Below are positions 8,437 to 16,754 of a stretch of DNA of 30,026 nucleotides, piece after piece; the first letter of the stretch is position 1; each line of letters opens with the position of its first letter. The notes beneath the pieces were generated by a model. It was not told where the DNA came from, made no database searches, and saw only the letters and a program-made list of their open reading frames with translations. The position numbers and the translations under genes were made by a program. Origin of the DNA: JAKALX01 sp964508715 (lineage in GTDB: Bacteria; Chloroflexota; Dehalococcoidia; Tepidiformales; Tepidiformaceae); NCBI GenBank assembly GCA_964508715.1, contig CAZDUX010000028.1:1-30026 (forward strand). Direction: 5' to 3'.

Positions 8437-8996
8437 CAGCCCTCGGACGGCGGTGTGGAGCCGCTCCCGCCCGAACCTTCGCTCGGCGGGCCCGAGGGTG
8501 TGGGAGCCGGCGTTGGTGTCTGAGTCGGCGCCGGGGTTGCAGTTGCAGTCGCTGTGGGCGTCGGGCTTGATGGCGCGGTCGTTGGCGTTGGTGTTGGCGT
8601 CGCCGGGCGCGGGGTTGGCGTGCTTGCTTCACGCGTGGCTGTCGGACCGCTCGTCTTTGTCCCCGCGACCGTGTTGACTGCTGCCGGTGAAGCGGCGGAC
8701 GTGGTCGTGGCTGCCGCCGGCGTCACTGGCGATCCCGCATCCTTCCCGCCTGCTTCTTGTGCCGCGAGCACCTGGTTCTGGCTCCCATCGAAAAGCTCGA
8801 GTCCTGCCCCATTCTGCCCCTGGAGCTGGCTCAACAGTGATGGAAGCCGCGACTCCGTGCTCGAGCCCGGTGCTGCCGGCGTGGCGACGGCCCCCTCGGC
8901 TGGGTAGCCCAGGCAGGCGCTGCCCCCGAAAGCGACAAGAGCAAGGCTCCCGAGCCCCAACAATCGTCTGCGAAATCGCGACCGGGATGCATCCAT
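8436..8996 (-). CDS. Exported Pro/Thr-rich protein, possible lipoprotein
   Basis: The 186-aa protein has a basic N-terminus ('RSRFRRRLLGLG'), a hydrophobic stretch and 'GGSAC' at about 24-28, which is a weak lipobox; either the Cys is lipidated or the region is an ordinary signal peptide. The mature part has a short Gln/Gly segment and then a long low-complexity tail of Thr, Pro, Ala and Ser ('TPTPTPTT') ending in Gly/Ser repeats. This looks like a wall-spanning stalk without a recognisable head domain. No Shine-Dalgarno precedes the ATG; a TAGTGT hexamer sits six bases upstream. It is co-transcribed with the zinc-ribbon gene. Confidence 0.72.
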   Translation of the reverse strand: MDASRSRFRRRLLGLGSLALVAFGGSACLGYPAEGAVATPAAPGSSTESRLPSLLSQLQGQNGAGLELFDGSQNQVLAAQEAGGKDAGSPVTPAAATTTSAASPAAVNTVAGTKTSGPTATREASTPTPRPATPTPTPTTAPSSPTPTATATATPAPTQTPTPAPTPSGPPSEGSGGSGSTPPSEG

Positions 8997-9002
8997 GGCC
9001 CC

Positions 9003-9008
9003 ACACTA
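9003..9008 (-). promoter_or_regulatory. Candidate -10 element (TAGTGT), leaderless type
   Basis: On the minus strand TAGTGT is followed by GGGGCC and then the ATG at 8996. With no Shine-Dalgarno at a good spacing, a leaderless transcript is plausible. Confidence 0.35.
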
Positions 9009-9090
9009 CGGCCGCCTTCATGTGGCAACCATCGGGTGGAGCCGCATTCACTCCGCGCGGAATGCGTAAGGGTTTTCGCGACTCCCTGCC

Positions 9091-10350
9091 TCAGGCGTCG
9101 TAGCGCACCAACACGAGGCAGCTATTCTGCCCGCCGAATCCAAACGAGTTCTTGAGCGCCACCCGCACGTCCATCTTCTGCGCCACGTTCGGCACGTAGT
9201 CCAGGTCGCAGTCGGGGTCAGGGTGCTCGAGGTTCGCGGTCGGGTGGATGATCCCTGTCTCGATCGTCTTTACCGTTGCGACCGTCTCCATGCCGCCGCT
9301 GGCCCCGAGCCCGTGGCCGATGAGGCTTTTCGTCGCGCTGACCTTCAGCCTGGATGCCCCTTCACCGAACACGCGTTTAATTGCGTTCGTCTCGGCGGTG
9401 TCGCCCAACGGGGTGCTCGTGGCATGAGCATTGACGTAATCGACTTCGGCGAGCTGGCAGCCCGAGTCCTTGAGCGCGGCGGCCATCGCCCGTGCTGCGC
9501 CGGCGCCATCTTCAGGCGGCGCCACCACATGAAACGCGTCGTTCGTGCATCCGAACCCCGCGACCTCCGCGTAGATCCGGGCGCCCCGTGCCAGTGCGTG
9601 TGCTTCGCTCTCGAGGATGAGGGCCCCTGCCCCTTCACATGGCACGAAGCCATCGCGTTCGAGGTCGAACGGCCGGCTCGCCCGGGCAGGGTCGCCCGTC
9701 CATGTGCTCAGGGCGCGCATCACGCTGAAGCCAGCCAATCCGAGCTCCGAGATGCCTGCTTCACAGCCGCCGCTGAGTATCACGTCGGCCCGCCCGCTTC
9801 GAATCACCATTGACGCCTCGCCGATCGCCTGCGTCCCGGCCGCGCAGGCCGTTACAATCGTCCCGTTGTAGCCGCGCAGACCAAACTGCAGGGCCACCTG
9901 CGCTCCTGCCATGTTCCCCAGGCTTCGTGCAAGGTAGAGCGGGTCGATCTTCATACCGCCGCGCTCGAATAACGTCCTGGCGGCGTCCTGGATGTCGGGG
10001 TAACCCCCGCCGCCGTTTCCGATGAGCACGCCTACCCGGTCGAGGTCCTCACCATCCAGGTTCATTCCTGCGTCGCTGAATGCCTGCGCTGCCGCCGACA
10101 CCATGAACTGCGAGAAACGAGCCATCCGGCGCGCCGCCTTTCGCTCGATCCAGCGTGTCGGATCCCAGTCCTTGACCTCACCTGCAACCTTGCAGGGGAA
10201 GTCCGTCGGGTCGGCCATCGTGATGGACCCGATCCCCGAGCGGGCGTTGACGAGATTATCCCAGAACTCCTCGACCGTCTGCCCGGCTGGAGTCACCGCG
10301 CCAAGCCCGGTGATGACGACGCGGGTTCGAGAACGCAGCGTTTCGTTCAT
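9091..10350 (-). CDS. fabF: Beta-ketoacyl-ACP synthase II (FabF-type)
   Basis: This 419-aa condensing enzyme adds malonyl-ACP-derived two-carbon units to a growing acyl-ACP. The catalytic triad is intact: Cys169 in 'TACAAGT', His309 in 'NAHATSTPLGD' and His346 in 'GHGLGASG'. The N-terminal 'VVITGLGAVTPAG' and C-terminal 'SFGFGGQNSCLV' are standard for KAS II. No acyl-carrier or other fab gene is adjacent, so it could be a housekeeping or an accessory synthase. The ATG at 10350 has no Shine-Dalgarno but has TACCCT eight bases upstream. An MFS transporter gene lies upstream on the same strand with a 65-bp gap that may contain a terminator. Confidence 0.95.
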   Translation of the reverse strand: MNETLRSRTRVVITGLGAVTPAGQTVEEFWDNLVNARSGIGSITMADPTDFPCKVAGEVKDWDPTRWIERKAARRMARFSQFMVSAAAQAFSDAGMNLDGEDLDRVGVLIGNGGGGYPDIQDAARTLFERGGMKIDPLYLARSLGNMAGAQVALQFGLRGYNGTIVTACAAGTQAIGEASMVIRSGRADVILSGGCEAGISELGLAGFSVMRALSTWTGDPARASRPFDLERDGFVPCEGAGALILESEAHALARGARIYAEVAGFGCTNDAFHVVAPPEDGAGAARAMAAALKDSGCQLAEVDYVNAHATSTPLGDTAETNAIKRVFGEGASRLKVSATKSLIGHGLGASGGMETVATVKTIETGIIHPTANLEHPDPDCDLDYVPNVAQKMDVRVALKNSFGFGGQNSCLVLVRYDA

Positions 10351-10358
10351 AGACGCTA

Positions 10359-10364
10359 AGGGTA
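10359..10364 (-). promoter_or_regulatory. Candidate -10 element (TACCCT) for fabF
   Basis: TACCCT on the minus strand ends eight bases before the fabF ATG, which lacks a Shine-Dalgarno. This fits the TANNNT pattern of leaderless promoters, without an evident -35. Confidence 0.35.
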
Positions 10365-10389
10365 CAGGCGAGAGCGAAAAGGCGTAAGA

Positions 10390-10410
10390 CGCCCCGGCCT
10401 GTACCGGGCG
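10390..10410 (-). terminator. Candidate terminator after the MFS gene
   Basis: CGCCCCGG and CCGGGCG form a stem with a one-base bulge and a six-base loop, starting six bases past the MFS stop. On the minus strand the hairpin is followed by TCTTACGCCTTTT, a broken T-rich tract, so termination may be partial. Confidence 0.45.
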
Positions 10411-10415
10411 ACGGC

Positions 10416-11723
10416 CTACGTGGCGCCCTGCTCCACTTCCTGGAGTTCGGCCGCGCTCCCCGATGCGGAACCCAACGCACCCGAGCGTTCGAGCACCACC
10501 GTGAGGATGAGCACCGCAATCGCACTCGCGGCAACGATATTCAGGACCGCAAACGAACCCACGCCAACGACGACGCCGGAGAGGAGCCCGGCAAACGCTC
10601 CGCCCATGCCCATCGTCAGGTCGGCTGCACCCTGGACTGCCGGCCGCTGCGCCGGTTCAATCGACTCGGTCAGCAATGTGGACCCCGATACCATCGTGCA
10701 CGACCAGCCCAGACCGAGGAGGAAGAGGCCAATCATCAACTGACCCGACTCGTGGCCGCTCGCCGTGCCGCTAATCAGGAACGAGATCAGCAAGATCGCG
10801 GTACCCACGAGCACGATTGGGCGCCGACCGATTCGGTCGGCGGCGATGCCAACCAGGGGTGAGGCGATGTACATCCCCGTGATATGCCCGCTGATGACCA
10901 GCCCGATAATCTGCAGGCTTGCATCGCCATGGCGCAGGTGTACCGGTGTCATCGACATCACCGCAACCATTACGGCGTGCCCGAGGACGACTGAGCTCAG
11001 CCCCAGGGTTGCGGCGGGCGATTGTCGAATAATTCCAGTTGCCTGCAGCATCGATATACGTTGCCCCGGTCGCAAGCCCGTGGCCGTCCCCTCGGGGTTC
11101 GCCTCCCGCGCGACGAGCAACGGGTCCGGCCGCAGGAGCACCCCGACAAGCGTCATGGCGATGCTGTAGGCAGCAACCGCCAGCAGGTACGGACCCGTTA
11201 GCCGGGGGAGCCCGATAGTCGTGGCAAGGCCCCCCAGGGGGTCCATCAGGTTCGGTCCCGCTACAGACCCGATCGTGGTAGCCCACACGACTATCGAAAG
11301 GTCACGCCCACGGTGCCGCGGGTCTGCAAGGTCGGCTGCCGCGTAGCGCGATTGCAGCGTTGCGGTCGAACCGCCGCCGGCGAGGATCAGCCCCGCCAGC
11401 GCAAGCGGAAAGAACCGGATGTATGCCCCGCCGATCACGAGCAGCGCGCCACAAATCCCGATGATGTAGGCGAGCATGATCCCGGGGCGCCGGCCGGTGT
11501 TCGTCATCAGGCGCGTAACCGGGATGGCAATCACGGCCGCACCGATCGTCGAAGATGCCGATGCGAGCCCGCTCAGTGAATCCGAGGCGAGATCTGCCGC
11601 CAGCAGTGCCCCAACAGCTGCTCCCGAGGCGACCCCCACACCACCGAAGATCTGCGCGAGAACCAGTGTGCTCACAACGCGCCGCTGAAGGCCTGCGGCT
11701 GCCGGTGTCTGATGCAACAACAC
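10416..11723 (-). CDS. Major facilitator superfamily transporter
   Basis: This 435-aa protein has about twelve hydrophobic helices in two six-helix halves. Motif-A-like loops are visible between helices 2 and 3 ('TRLMTNTGRRPG') and between helices 8 and 9 ('GIAADRIGRRPI'). The topology suggests a proton-coupled exporter or small-molecule carrier; nothing in the sequence identifies the substrate, and no catabolic or drug-resistance gene sits beside it. The start is uncertain: GTG 11723 or the following TTG codons, near a GGGGG run that could serve as ribosome site. It is divergent from the 11919 gene across about 195 bp that should hold both promoters. Confidence 0.9.
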   Translation of the reverse strand: MLLHQTPAAAGLQRRVVSTLVLAQIFGGVGVASGAAVGALLAADLASDSLSGLASASSTIGAAVIAIPVTRLMTNTGRRPGIMLAYIIGICGALLVIGGAYIRFFPLALAGLILAGGGSTATLQSRYAAADLADPRHRGRDLSIVVWATTIGSVAGPNLMDPLGGLATTIGLPRLTGPYLLAVAAYSIAMTLVGVLLRPDPLLVAREANPEGTATGLRPGQRISMLQATGIIRQSPAATLGLSSVVLGHAVMVAVMSMTPVHLRHGDASLQIIGLVISGHITGMYIASPLVGIAADRIGRRPIVLVGTAILLISFLISGTASGHESGQLMIGLFLLGLGWSCTMVSGSTLLTESIEPAQRPAVQGAADLTMGMGGAFAGLLSGVVVGVGSFAVLNIVAASAIAVLILTVVLERSGALGSASGSAAELQEVEQGAT

Positions 11724-11918
11724 AACCCCCGGGGTGGACTTTCCGTATCGCGGAAGCCCCGCTGTGAGCAGCCTTTTCCCCTGTTCTGACTATCCTAACG
11801 ACTGCGCACGCAGCGCTCACGGACCCGATGATCACTTGCTGGCCGAGAGGTGGTGCTTCCGGCCTCCCGGCAATTCGTCTCACGGGGCCAGTCCGGCCGG
11901 GTGGGTTCTACCCCGGCG

Positions 11919-12896
11919 ATGCGGCTCGCGGAGATGTCCACGGAAGGCCCAGAATATACGCTCGTGGCATACCTCGATCTCTTCTGGCTCCCGGTCGGCG
12001 CCGGAACCCACCTCCAGCGAGCGAGCCTCGTGGCATACGAGTCGGTCGCTGCCGCGCTTGCCCGCCGTCACCGGTCTATCCTCTGCCATGCTGGCCTCAA
12101 GGGCGTCCTCGACGGCCGGACCTTCACGCTCGAGCTCACCCCCGTCCCGGCGGCCCAGGATACACCGCCACTCATCACGGGGGCCGTTGGGAGTCCCTTG
12201 GCGGGCCGGCTGCGCATCTTTCGCTACCAGCTCATCTGCCGTGACAGCGACGCCCTCCCCGATGAACGGTGGGCTGTCGGACATCCCGTTCGCCTCACGG
12301 AGGACGCCGCTGCCATCCAGCGGCTGTTCGATGTCGCCCCTACGGTGCCGGCGCACACCTGGGGCAGGCGGGTTCAGGGTGCATCTGAAATGTGGACATC
12401 GAACTCGGCCATCTCCTGGCTTCTTCTCGAATCCGGTATCTCCCTCGCTGACGTGCACGTCCCGCGCGGCGCAACCGCTCCTGGCTGGCAGGCCGGCATC
12501 GATACCCGGAAGCGATCGACCGAGCCTCACGTACAATCCCCGGTCATGGAGATTACGCGAGCTGTGACTCCGGGCGACGTTGCCGGGCTGCTCCATCATC
12601 CTCCGCGCGCGACCCTTGCCTTCGTCGATAGTGGTGTCATCCAGGCTTTGCCGGTTGCGTTCGCCTACGATTCCGGGCGGTTCTTCGTCGGGCTTTCCAC
12701 GCAGGAGCCGCCAGCCGGGCGCGTCCGTCTCCTCGTCGATGATGGCCCCTGGTACTTTGATCTCCGCGGCACCTGGGTGCGCGGCCACCTGTTGCCTGCC
12801 GTGCCGCCTGCCGGCCCGGTCAGGGCGGCCGCATGGTTCGAACTCCTTCCCGAGAAGTCCGTTGCCTGGCACTACGGCCGCATGAGGGAGATCTGA
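11919..12896 (+). CDS. Two-domain protein: uncharacterised domain fused to a PPOX-like split barrel
   Basis: Residues 1 to about 200 ('YTLVAYLDLFWLPVGAG', 'GPLAGRLRIFRYQ'-like, 'EMWTSNSAISWLL', 'APGWQAG') match a conserved hypothetical family that I recall only by pattern. Residues from about 210 ('MEITRAVTPGDVAGLL', 'RATLAFVDSG', 'YFDLRGTWVRG') look like a small pyridoxamine-oxidase-type split barrel of about 116 aa. The frame joins them without a stop, so the natural product may be a 325-aa fusion, but the second part starts with its own ATG at 12546 behind a TACAAT hexamer and could be made alone. The N-terminal start is uncertain (ATG 11919 or 11934). The stop TGA overlaps the next ATG (TGATG), indicating coupling. 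Confidence 0.7.
   Translation: MRLAEMSTEGPEYTLVAYLDLFWLPVGAGTHLQRASLVAYESVAAALARRHRSILCHAGLKGVLDGRTFTLELTPVPAAQDTPPLITGAVGSPLAGRLRIFRYQLICRDSDALPDERWAVGHPVRLTEDAAAIQRLFDVAPTVPAHTWGRRVQGASEMWTSNSAISWLLLESGISLADVHVPRGATAPGWQAGIDTRKRSTEPHVQSPVMEITRAVTPGDVAGLLHHPPRATLAFVDSGVIQALPVAFAYDSGRFFVGLSTQEPPAGRVRLLVDDGPWYFDLRGTWVRGHLLPAVPPAGPVRAAAWFELLPEKSVAWHYGRMREI
12532..12537 (+). promoter_or_regulatory. Candidate internal -10 element (TACAAT)
   Basis: TACAAT lies inside the 11919 reading frame, eight bases before the in-frame ATG 12546 that opens the split-barrel part. It could drive a separate leaderless transcript for that domain and the downstream gene. Confidence 0.35.
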
Positions 12897-13837
12897 TGCG
12901 CTCTCCCACCGACCCTCGGGTTGGCCGCTTCCTGGGAAAGTCGCTGATCGCCCGGATCGCCACGCGTTCGCCCGCGGGAAATGCCGACCTCATTCCGCTC
13001 TACTTCGTACACCACAACGGGCGGATCTGGATGACCACCCGCTCGCAGAACCCGGTCGCTCGCGACCTCCTCCTCAATCCGGAAGTCGTGCTTCTCTTTC
13101 ATGGCGAACGCCTCCGTGGCCAGCGTGCTGCTCTCCGCATTCGCGGCCGTGCGACTTACCACACCGGCAAGCGCGAGATGTTGCTCGTCTCTGTGCTCGC
13201 TGCCTTTCGTTACTACCTGTCACCGGGCGGGATAGCGAACACCCTCGGCAACTGGCGCCAGTTCCGTCGTTCCCTTCGCTACAAGCGTGAGCGGGCAGGT
13301 AGCGGCGTCATCGAGGTGATCCCCGAATCGGCCGAGTTCCTGCAAAATCCGCTTGCCGACCATGCCGATCCGGCCGAGCGTGGCCATCTGCGCTTCTTCT
13401 ATCGTGACCGGCGCCCTACCCGTCTCGGCCGGGCCGTCAACCGCACCCAGGTCTGGTGGTCAGGCGCTGGTATGCCGCCGCGATTCCAGGCTGTCCTCGA
13501 GGTTCGTGGCCGCAAGTCCGGCGCCATCCGCTCACTTCCGATTGGGATCGCAACGGTCGCCGGTGAGCGCTACCTGGTCTCCATGCTGGGTGCTAACGCC
13601 GAATGGGTTCGAAACGTTGCTGCCGCCAACGGTGAGGCGGTCATCCGCCAGGGTAAGCGCCGGCGCGTGCTTCTCGTGCCCGTTCCGGCCGGTGAGCGTG
13701 CTCCCGTGCTCCGCGAGTATGTTCGTATTGCGGCGAGCGGGCGCAAGCACTTCCCGGTCGCACGCGGAGCACCACTCGGCGAGTTCGAGGCTATTGCCGC
13801 GGGCTACCCCGTCTTCCGAATTATCGACCGGGTCTGA
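12896..13837 (+). CDS. PPOX split barrel fused to a deazaflavin (F420)-dependent nitroreductase domain
   Basis: In this 313-aa protein, residues about 15-150 form a split-barrel module ('IARIATRSPAGNADLIPLYFV', 'IWMTTRSQNPVARDLL', 'RIRGRATYH'). Residues about 180-313 match the DDN family of F420H2-dependent reductases: 'LEVRGRKSGAIRSLPIGI', 'YLVSMLGANAEWVRNVAAANG' and the C-terminal 'YPVFRI'. DDN proteins reduce quinones or nitro compounds with F420H2. Two predicted cofactor folds in one chain, directly coupled to another split-barrel protein, suggest a small redox unit acting on an unknown substrate. The ATG at 12896 shares bases with the upstream stop (TGATG). Confidence 0.82.
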   Translation: MRSPTDPRVGRFLGKSLIARIATRSPAGNADLIPLYFVHHNGRIWMTTRSQNPVARDLLLNPEVVLLFHGERLRGQRAALRIRGRATYHTGKREMLLVSVLAAFRYYLSPGGIANTLGNWRQFRRSLRYKRERAGSGVIEVIPESAEFLQNPLADHADPAERGHLRFFYRDRRPTRLGRAVNRTQVWWSGAGMPPRFQAVLEVRGRKSGAIRSLPIGIATVAGERYLVSMLGANAEWVRNVAAANGEAVIRQGKRRRVLLVPVPAGERAPVLREYVRIAASGRKHFPVARGAPLGEFEAIAAGYPVFRIIDRV

Positions 13838-13928
13838 AATGGCGCAGGACCCGGCCCCGCCAGACACTCCGGTGTGACATCCGGGTGCCTCCGGGGAAGC
13901 GATGCGCCCCCACCGGATGGTGAGCCAC

Positions 13929-14234
13929 CTATTCGCGCAGTGCAGACTCCCGCAAGGCGTCGTCGCGATACCACACTGACCGCAGGATCTCCTGGAAGGC
14001 CCAGCCATCGCGGAGCAGTTGCTCGGTTAGCAATAACTGTGCGGCCACTTCGCTCGTGTTCGCAGTTACGAGTTCCTCGACCAGGCACTCAGCACCCGTA
14101 CCGGGGAGTTTTCGAAGCTCCCGCTCGCACCTCTCGGCCATTGACCGGTTGGTTAGCGCGGTGATTGCGAGCCGGCGCGTTCGCCGGTCAGCCGGGAGAG
14201 CCGCAGGCGTCCTGGAGAGGCTGGTGTCGCTCAT
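13929..14234 (-). CDS. Small hypothetical protein (101 aa)
   Basis: I do not recognise a family. The sequence is mostly predicted helix, with a basic Arg-rich N-terminal third ('ADRRTRRLAITALTNRSMAER') and an amphipathic second half ('AAQLLLTEQLLRDGWAFQEILRSVWYRDDALRESALRE'-like). It has no signal peptide or membrane segment. ATG 14234 follows AGGA at eight bases and is preferred to upstream starts. It converges with the DDN-fusion gene and diverges from a lipoprotein gene. Composition resembles genuine protein, but coding status rests on that alone. Confidence 0.5.
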   Translation of the reverse strand: MSDTSLSRTPAALPADRRTRRLAITALTNRSMAERCERELRKLPGTGAECLVEELVTANTSEVAAQLLLTEQLLRDGWAFQEILRSVWYRDDALRESALRE

Positions 14235-14422
14235 CGGGCGCATCCTGTTACGTATTTGCAACCCATGGTGGGTGCGCCCGGTGCTGGCGTCATTAGGGGT
14301 GAACCCTGATCAACACGGGGCCGGACTGGAGCGAGCACAGTCGTTGGTTAGCACTCTGGATGCACCGTGGCCGGTGCGGGCCGCCGGTGCAACAATCCCG
14401 TCGCCATCGGCGTTGGATAGAT

Positions 14423-15190
14423 ATGCGGATGTTCGCTGCTGCCTCGGTGGTCACCCTGGCATTCCTCGCCACGGTCCTTGTCGCGTGCGGGAGCGGTGAC
14501 GATCTGCCATCCCGGACGGTGGCTCCTGTCACCAGCACAGCCATCACGATCCCGGCGACCTCCGGCGCAACACCGGCACCGATCAGGACCGAAGACGTGA
14601 CCGTTACTCCGACTCCGGCTGGAACCCCGTCTCCCTCCCCTTCGCCCTCGCCAGCTACCGGTCCTGGCAACGAGACCCACCCCGACTACCCGGTCTATGA
14701 CCAGTCAGTTCGCACTGGTAACAACGTCGCCGACTTGCTCATCGACGCGGTAGTCCAGGATGACCTCCGGGCGACCATGGCACTGGTCGAATACCTCCGA
14801 CTGCCATGTGTTGGCGTGGAAAAGAGTGCTGCCCCGGGCGTGGTTCGCTGCCGGCCGGGTGAAGCCGGCGGTACCATCGTTTCCGTTCTCCCCGTCGTTT
14901 TCTCGGATCGCACCTACCTGCGCGCCGATGACGTCCAGGCGGCCCTACGCCAGCTCGTCAAGCCCGGGGCACGCGTCTTCGCCGCGTACCGTGTCCCGGT
15001 AGCCGAACAGGGCAACCCCGACTGGCCGGGGGGCGCGGTCGGCATCGTCTTTGTCGTTGGTGGTCGCGGGATCCTCGCCCGGGTGAACGATGAAGGGCTT
15101 GTTTTGCTCAACCTTGGCGCAGAGGCGGCCCGCAATCCCTACGACCTTACGAACCTCTACAGCGACTTCCTGCTGGCGCCGAAGAGGTGA
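14423..15190 (+). CDS. Lipoprotein with Pro/Thr/Ser stalk (255 aa)
   Basis: The N-terminus is a clear lipoprotein signal: 'MRMFAAASVVTLAFLATVLVAC' with lipobox LVAC and Cys22 as the lipidated residue, followed by GSGDD. Residues about 30-85 are a Thr/Pro/Ser stalk ('TPTPAGTPSPSPSPSP'), and the head domain (about 90-255) contains two Cys ('LPCVG', 'VVRCRPGEAGG') and alternating strands and helices. It is therefore a surface lipoprotein with an extracellular domain I do not recognise. The start is ATG 14423, or ATG 14429 six bases later. It is convergent with the amidase gene. Confidence 0.8.
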   Translation: MRMFAAASVVTLAFLATVLVACGSGDDLPSRTVAPVTSTAITIPATSGATPAPIRTEDVTVTPTPAGTPSPSPSPSPATGPGNETHPDYPVYDQSVRTGNNVADLLIDAVVQDDLRATMALVEYLRLPCVGVEKSAAPGVVRCRPGEAGGTIVSVLPVVFSDRTYLRADDVQAALRQLVKPGARVFAAYRVPVAEQGNPDWPGGAVGIVFVVGGRGILARVNDEGLVLLNLGAEAARNPYDLTNLYSDFLLAPKR

Positions 15191-15260
15191 CCGGTTCGAC
15201 GTGACGGAGGCCGAATGCTAATCGAACGCGTGCACCCGCCGGTCCGCTCGGAGACACCCC

Positions 15261-16709
15261 TCAGGCGTACCTCGGCGGGGGAGTGAATGCGTAATACTCA
15301 CGTTCGAGCAGGCTTGCGAACCGGATCGGTGTCCGGTCTTCCAGGTACGGACCAATAGCCTGTAACCCGATTGGCAGCCCCGCCGCCGTTTGCCCGATCG
15401 GGAACGCTGTCGCAGGGTGGCCCGGTAAGGTGGCGAGCCCCGGATAGACGGTCTGTCTTCCGTACGATACGACCTGCCCATTGATATTCAGCGTTCGGCG
15501 GCCGAAGTCACGCGTGTCGTATTCGAAAGCCGGCACGATGATGATCGGCGCAACCAGCACGTCCCAGGACGTGAAGAACCGCCGCCACAATCCGCGAAAT
15601 GCCTCCCGTTCGCGAAGCACGAGCGAATAGTCCAGGTATCCCGCGAGCATCCCACGCGCCTGCGATTCGCCGAACTCCGGGTCGTTTCGCCGCGCTGCCG
15701 CAGCCAGCTTCTCCCGCGCCGCAGGCGGTACATCGGCGAACATCATCAGGCTGAGCAGGGCAGTGTAGAGACGGTGCTGCTCCCGCATGTCGAATCCCTC
15801 GGGCTCTGTCACCTCCACCGTCGCCCCTGACCGTGACAGGAAACGGGCCATCTCCTCGATCCCGGCCACAATCTCGTCGTCCACGGGCAGCCAGTCGAGT
15901 TGCGGCATGATCGCCACACGGAGCCCTGCCAGCGACTCTTGCCGGGCCGCCGGGATCTCCAGCTTCCAGCGCTCCTCGCCCGGTTCTGGCCCGGCAATCA
16001 CATCGAGCGCCACCTCGAGGTCGGCGGCACTCCGCGCGAGCGGTCCCTGCACACTCATGATGCTTCCCGGCAACGGGACCGCCGATCCCGGGAGATGTCC
16101 GCTGCGTGGGACCACGCTGTCCGATGGCCGGTGTCCGTATACGCCACAAAAGGCCGCGGGCACCCGGATGGATCCGCCAATGTCGCTCCCGAACTCCAGT
16201 GGGGTGAGCCCCGCCGCGAGTGCGGCGCCACCGCCACCGGTGCTCCCCCCGGGCGTCCTCCCGTGATCCCAGGGGTTCACCGTCCGCCCGAACACCTCGT
16301 TATCGGAGTGCCAGTCGGCTGCCAGCGGAGGGATGTTTGTCTTTCCCATGAGTACCGCCCCGGCGCCGAGAACGCGTTCGGCGACGGGCCCGTTCTCGGG
16401 CGGCACGTTCTCTTCCCACTGCGAAACCCCGGCCGTTTGGAGCAATCCGGCCACCTGGATAGTGTCCTTGATAGTGAGTGGCAACCCCTCGAGTGCGCCG
16501 GTTCCACGATCGGCATCAATCGCGGCGGCACGCCGCACCGCCTGCTCGAAGTTCGGCGTCACGATCGCATTCAATTCGGGATTGAACCGCCGGATGCGAT
16601 CGAGGTGCAGTTTCAGCAATTCGCTCGCCGAAATCGCGCCCGACCGCAACCCCTCGAGCATCACGCTCGCCGATGAAAACGGACCAATAGCAGCCCCGTG
16701 GCCAGCCAT
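15261..16709 (-). CDS. Amidase-signature family hydrolase
   Basis: This second amidase (482 aa) has the same triad positions as the first: Lys81 ('LTIKDTI'), cis-Ser156 ('PGGSTGGGG') and Ser180 ('DIGGSIRVPA'). The insertions at about 200-220 and the large helical segment 310-400 differ, and identity between the two appears moderate, so they are distinct paralogues rather than a recent duplication. The C-terminus contains 'GHPATAFPIG' and 'LPIGLQAIGP'. The nearby thiolase suggests degradation of an amide-bearing carbon source, but that is only proximity. The upstream 7-bp tandem repeat at 16755 sits 46 bp before the start. Confidence 0.93.
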   Translation of the reverse strand: MAGHGAAIGPFSSASVMLEGLRSGAISASELLKLHLDRIRRFNPELNAIVTPNFEQAVRRAAAIDADRGTGALEGLPLTIKDTIQVAGLLQTAGVSQWEENVPPENGPVAERVLGAGAVLMGKTNIPPLAADWHSDNEVFGRTVNPWDHGRTPGGSTGGGGAALAAGLTPLEFGSDIGGSIRVPAAFCGVYGHRPSDSVVPRSGHLPGSAVPLPGSIMSVQGPLARSAADLEVALDVIAGPEPGEERWKLEIPAARQESLAGLRVAIMPQLDWLPVDDEIVAGIEEMARFLSRSGATVEVTEPEGFDMREQHRLYTALLSLMMFADVPPAAREKLAAAARRNDPEFGESQARGMLAGYLDYSLVLREREAFRGLWRRFFTSWDVLVAPIIIVPAFEYDTRDFGRRTLNINGQVVSYGRQTVYPGLATLPGHPATAFPIGQTAAGLPIGLQAIGPYLEDRTPIRFASLLEREYYAFTPPPRYA

Positions 16710-16754
16710 CGCCGACCCCCCAATGGAAATCGCCCCAGCCTAGCAGAATCCCAA

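Noticed and set aside
11880..12872. 330-aa minus-strand open frame across the split-barrel fusion gene
   Set aside because: It is antisense to the coupled, domain-bearing plus-strand gene, and its composition looks like a reverse-frame shadow.
15261..16709. Second amidase considered as GatA of the Glu-tRNA(Gln) amidotransferase
   Set aside because: No gatB or gatC is adjacent and the middle segment differs from GatA; a general amidase is the safer call.
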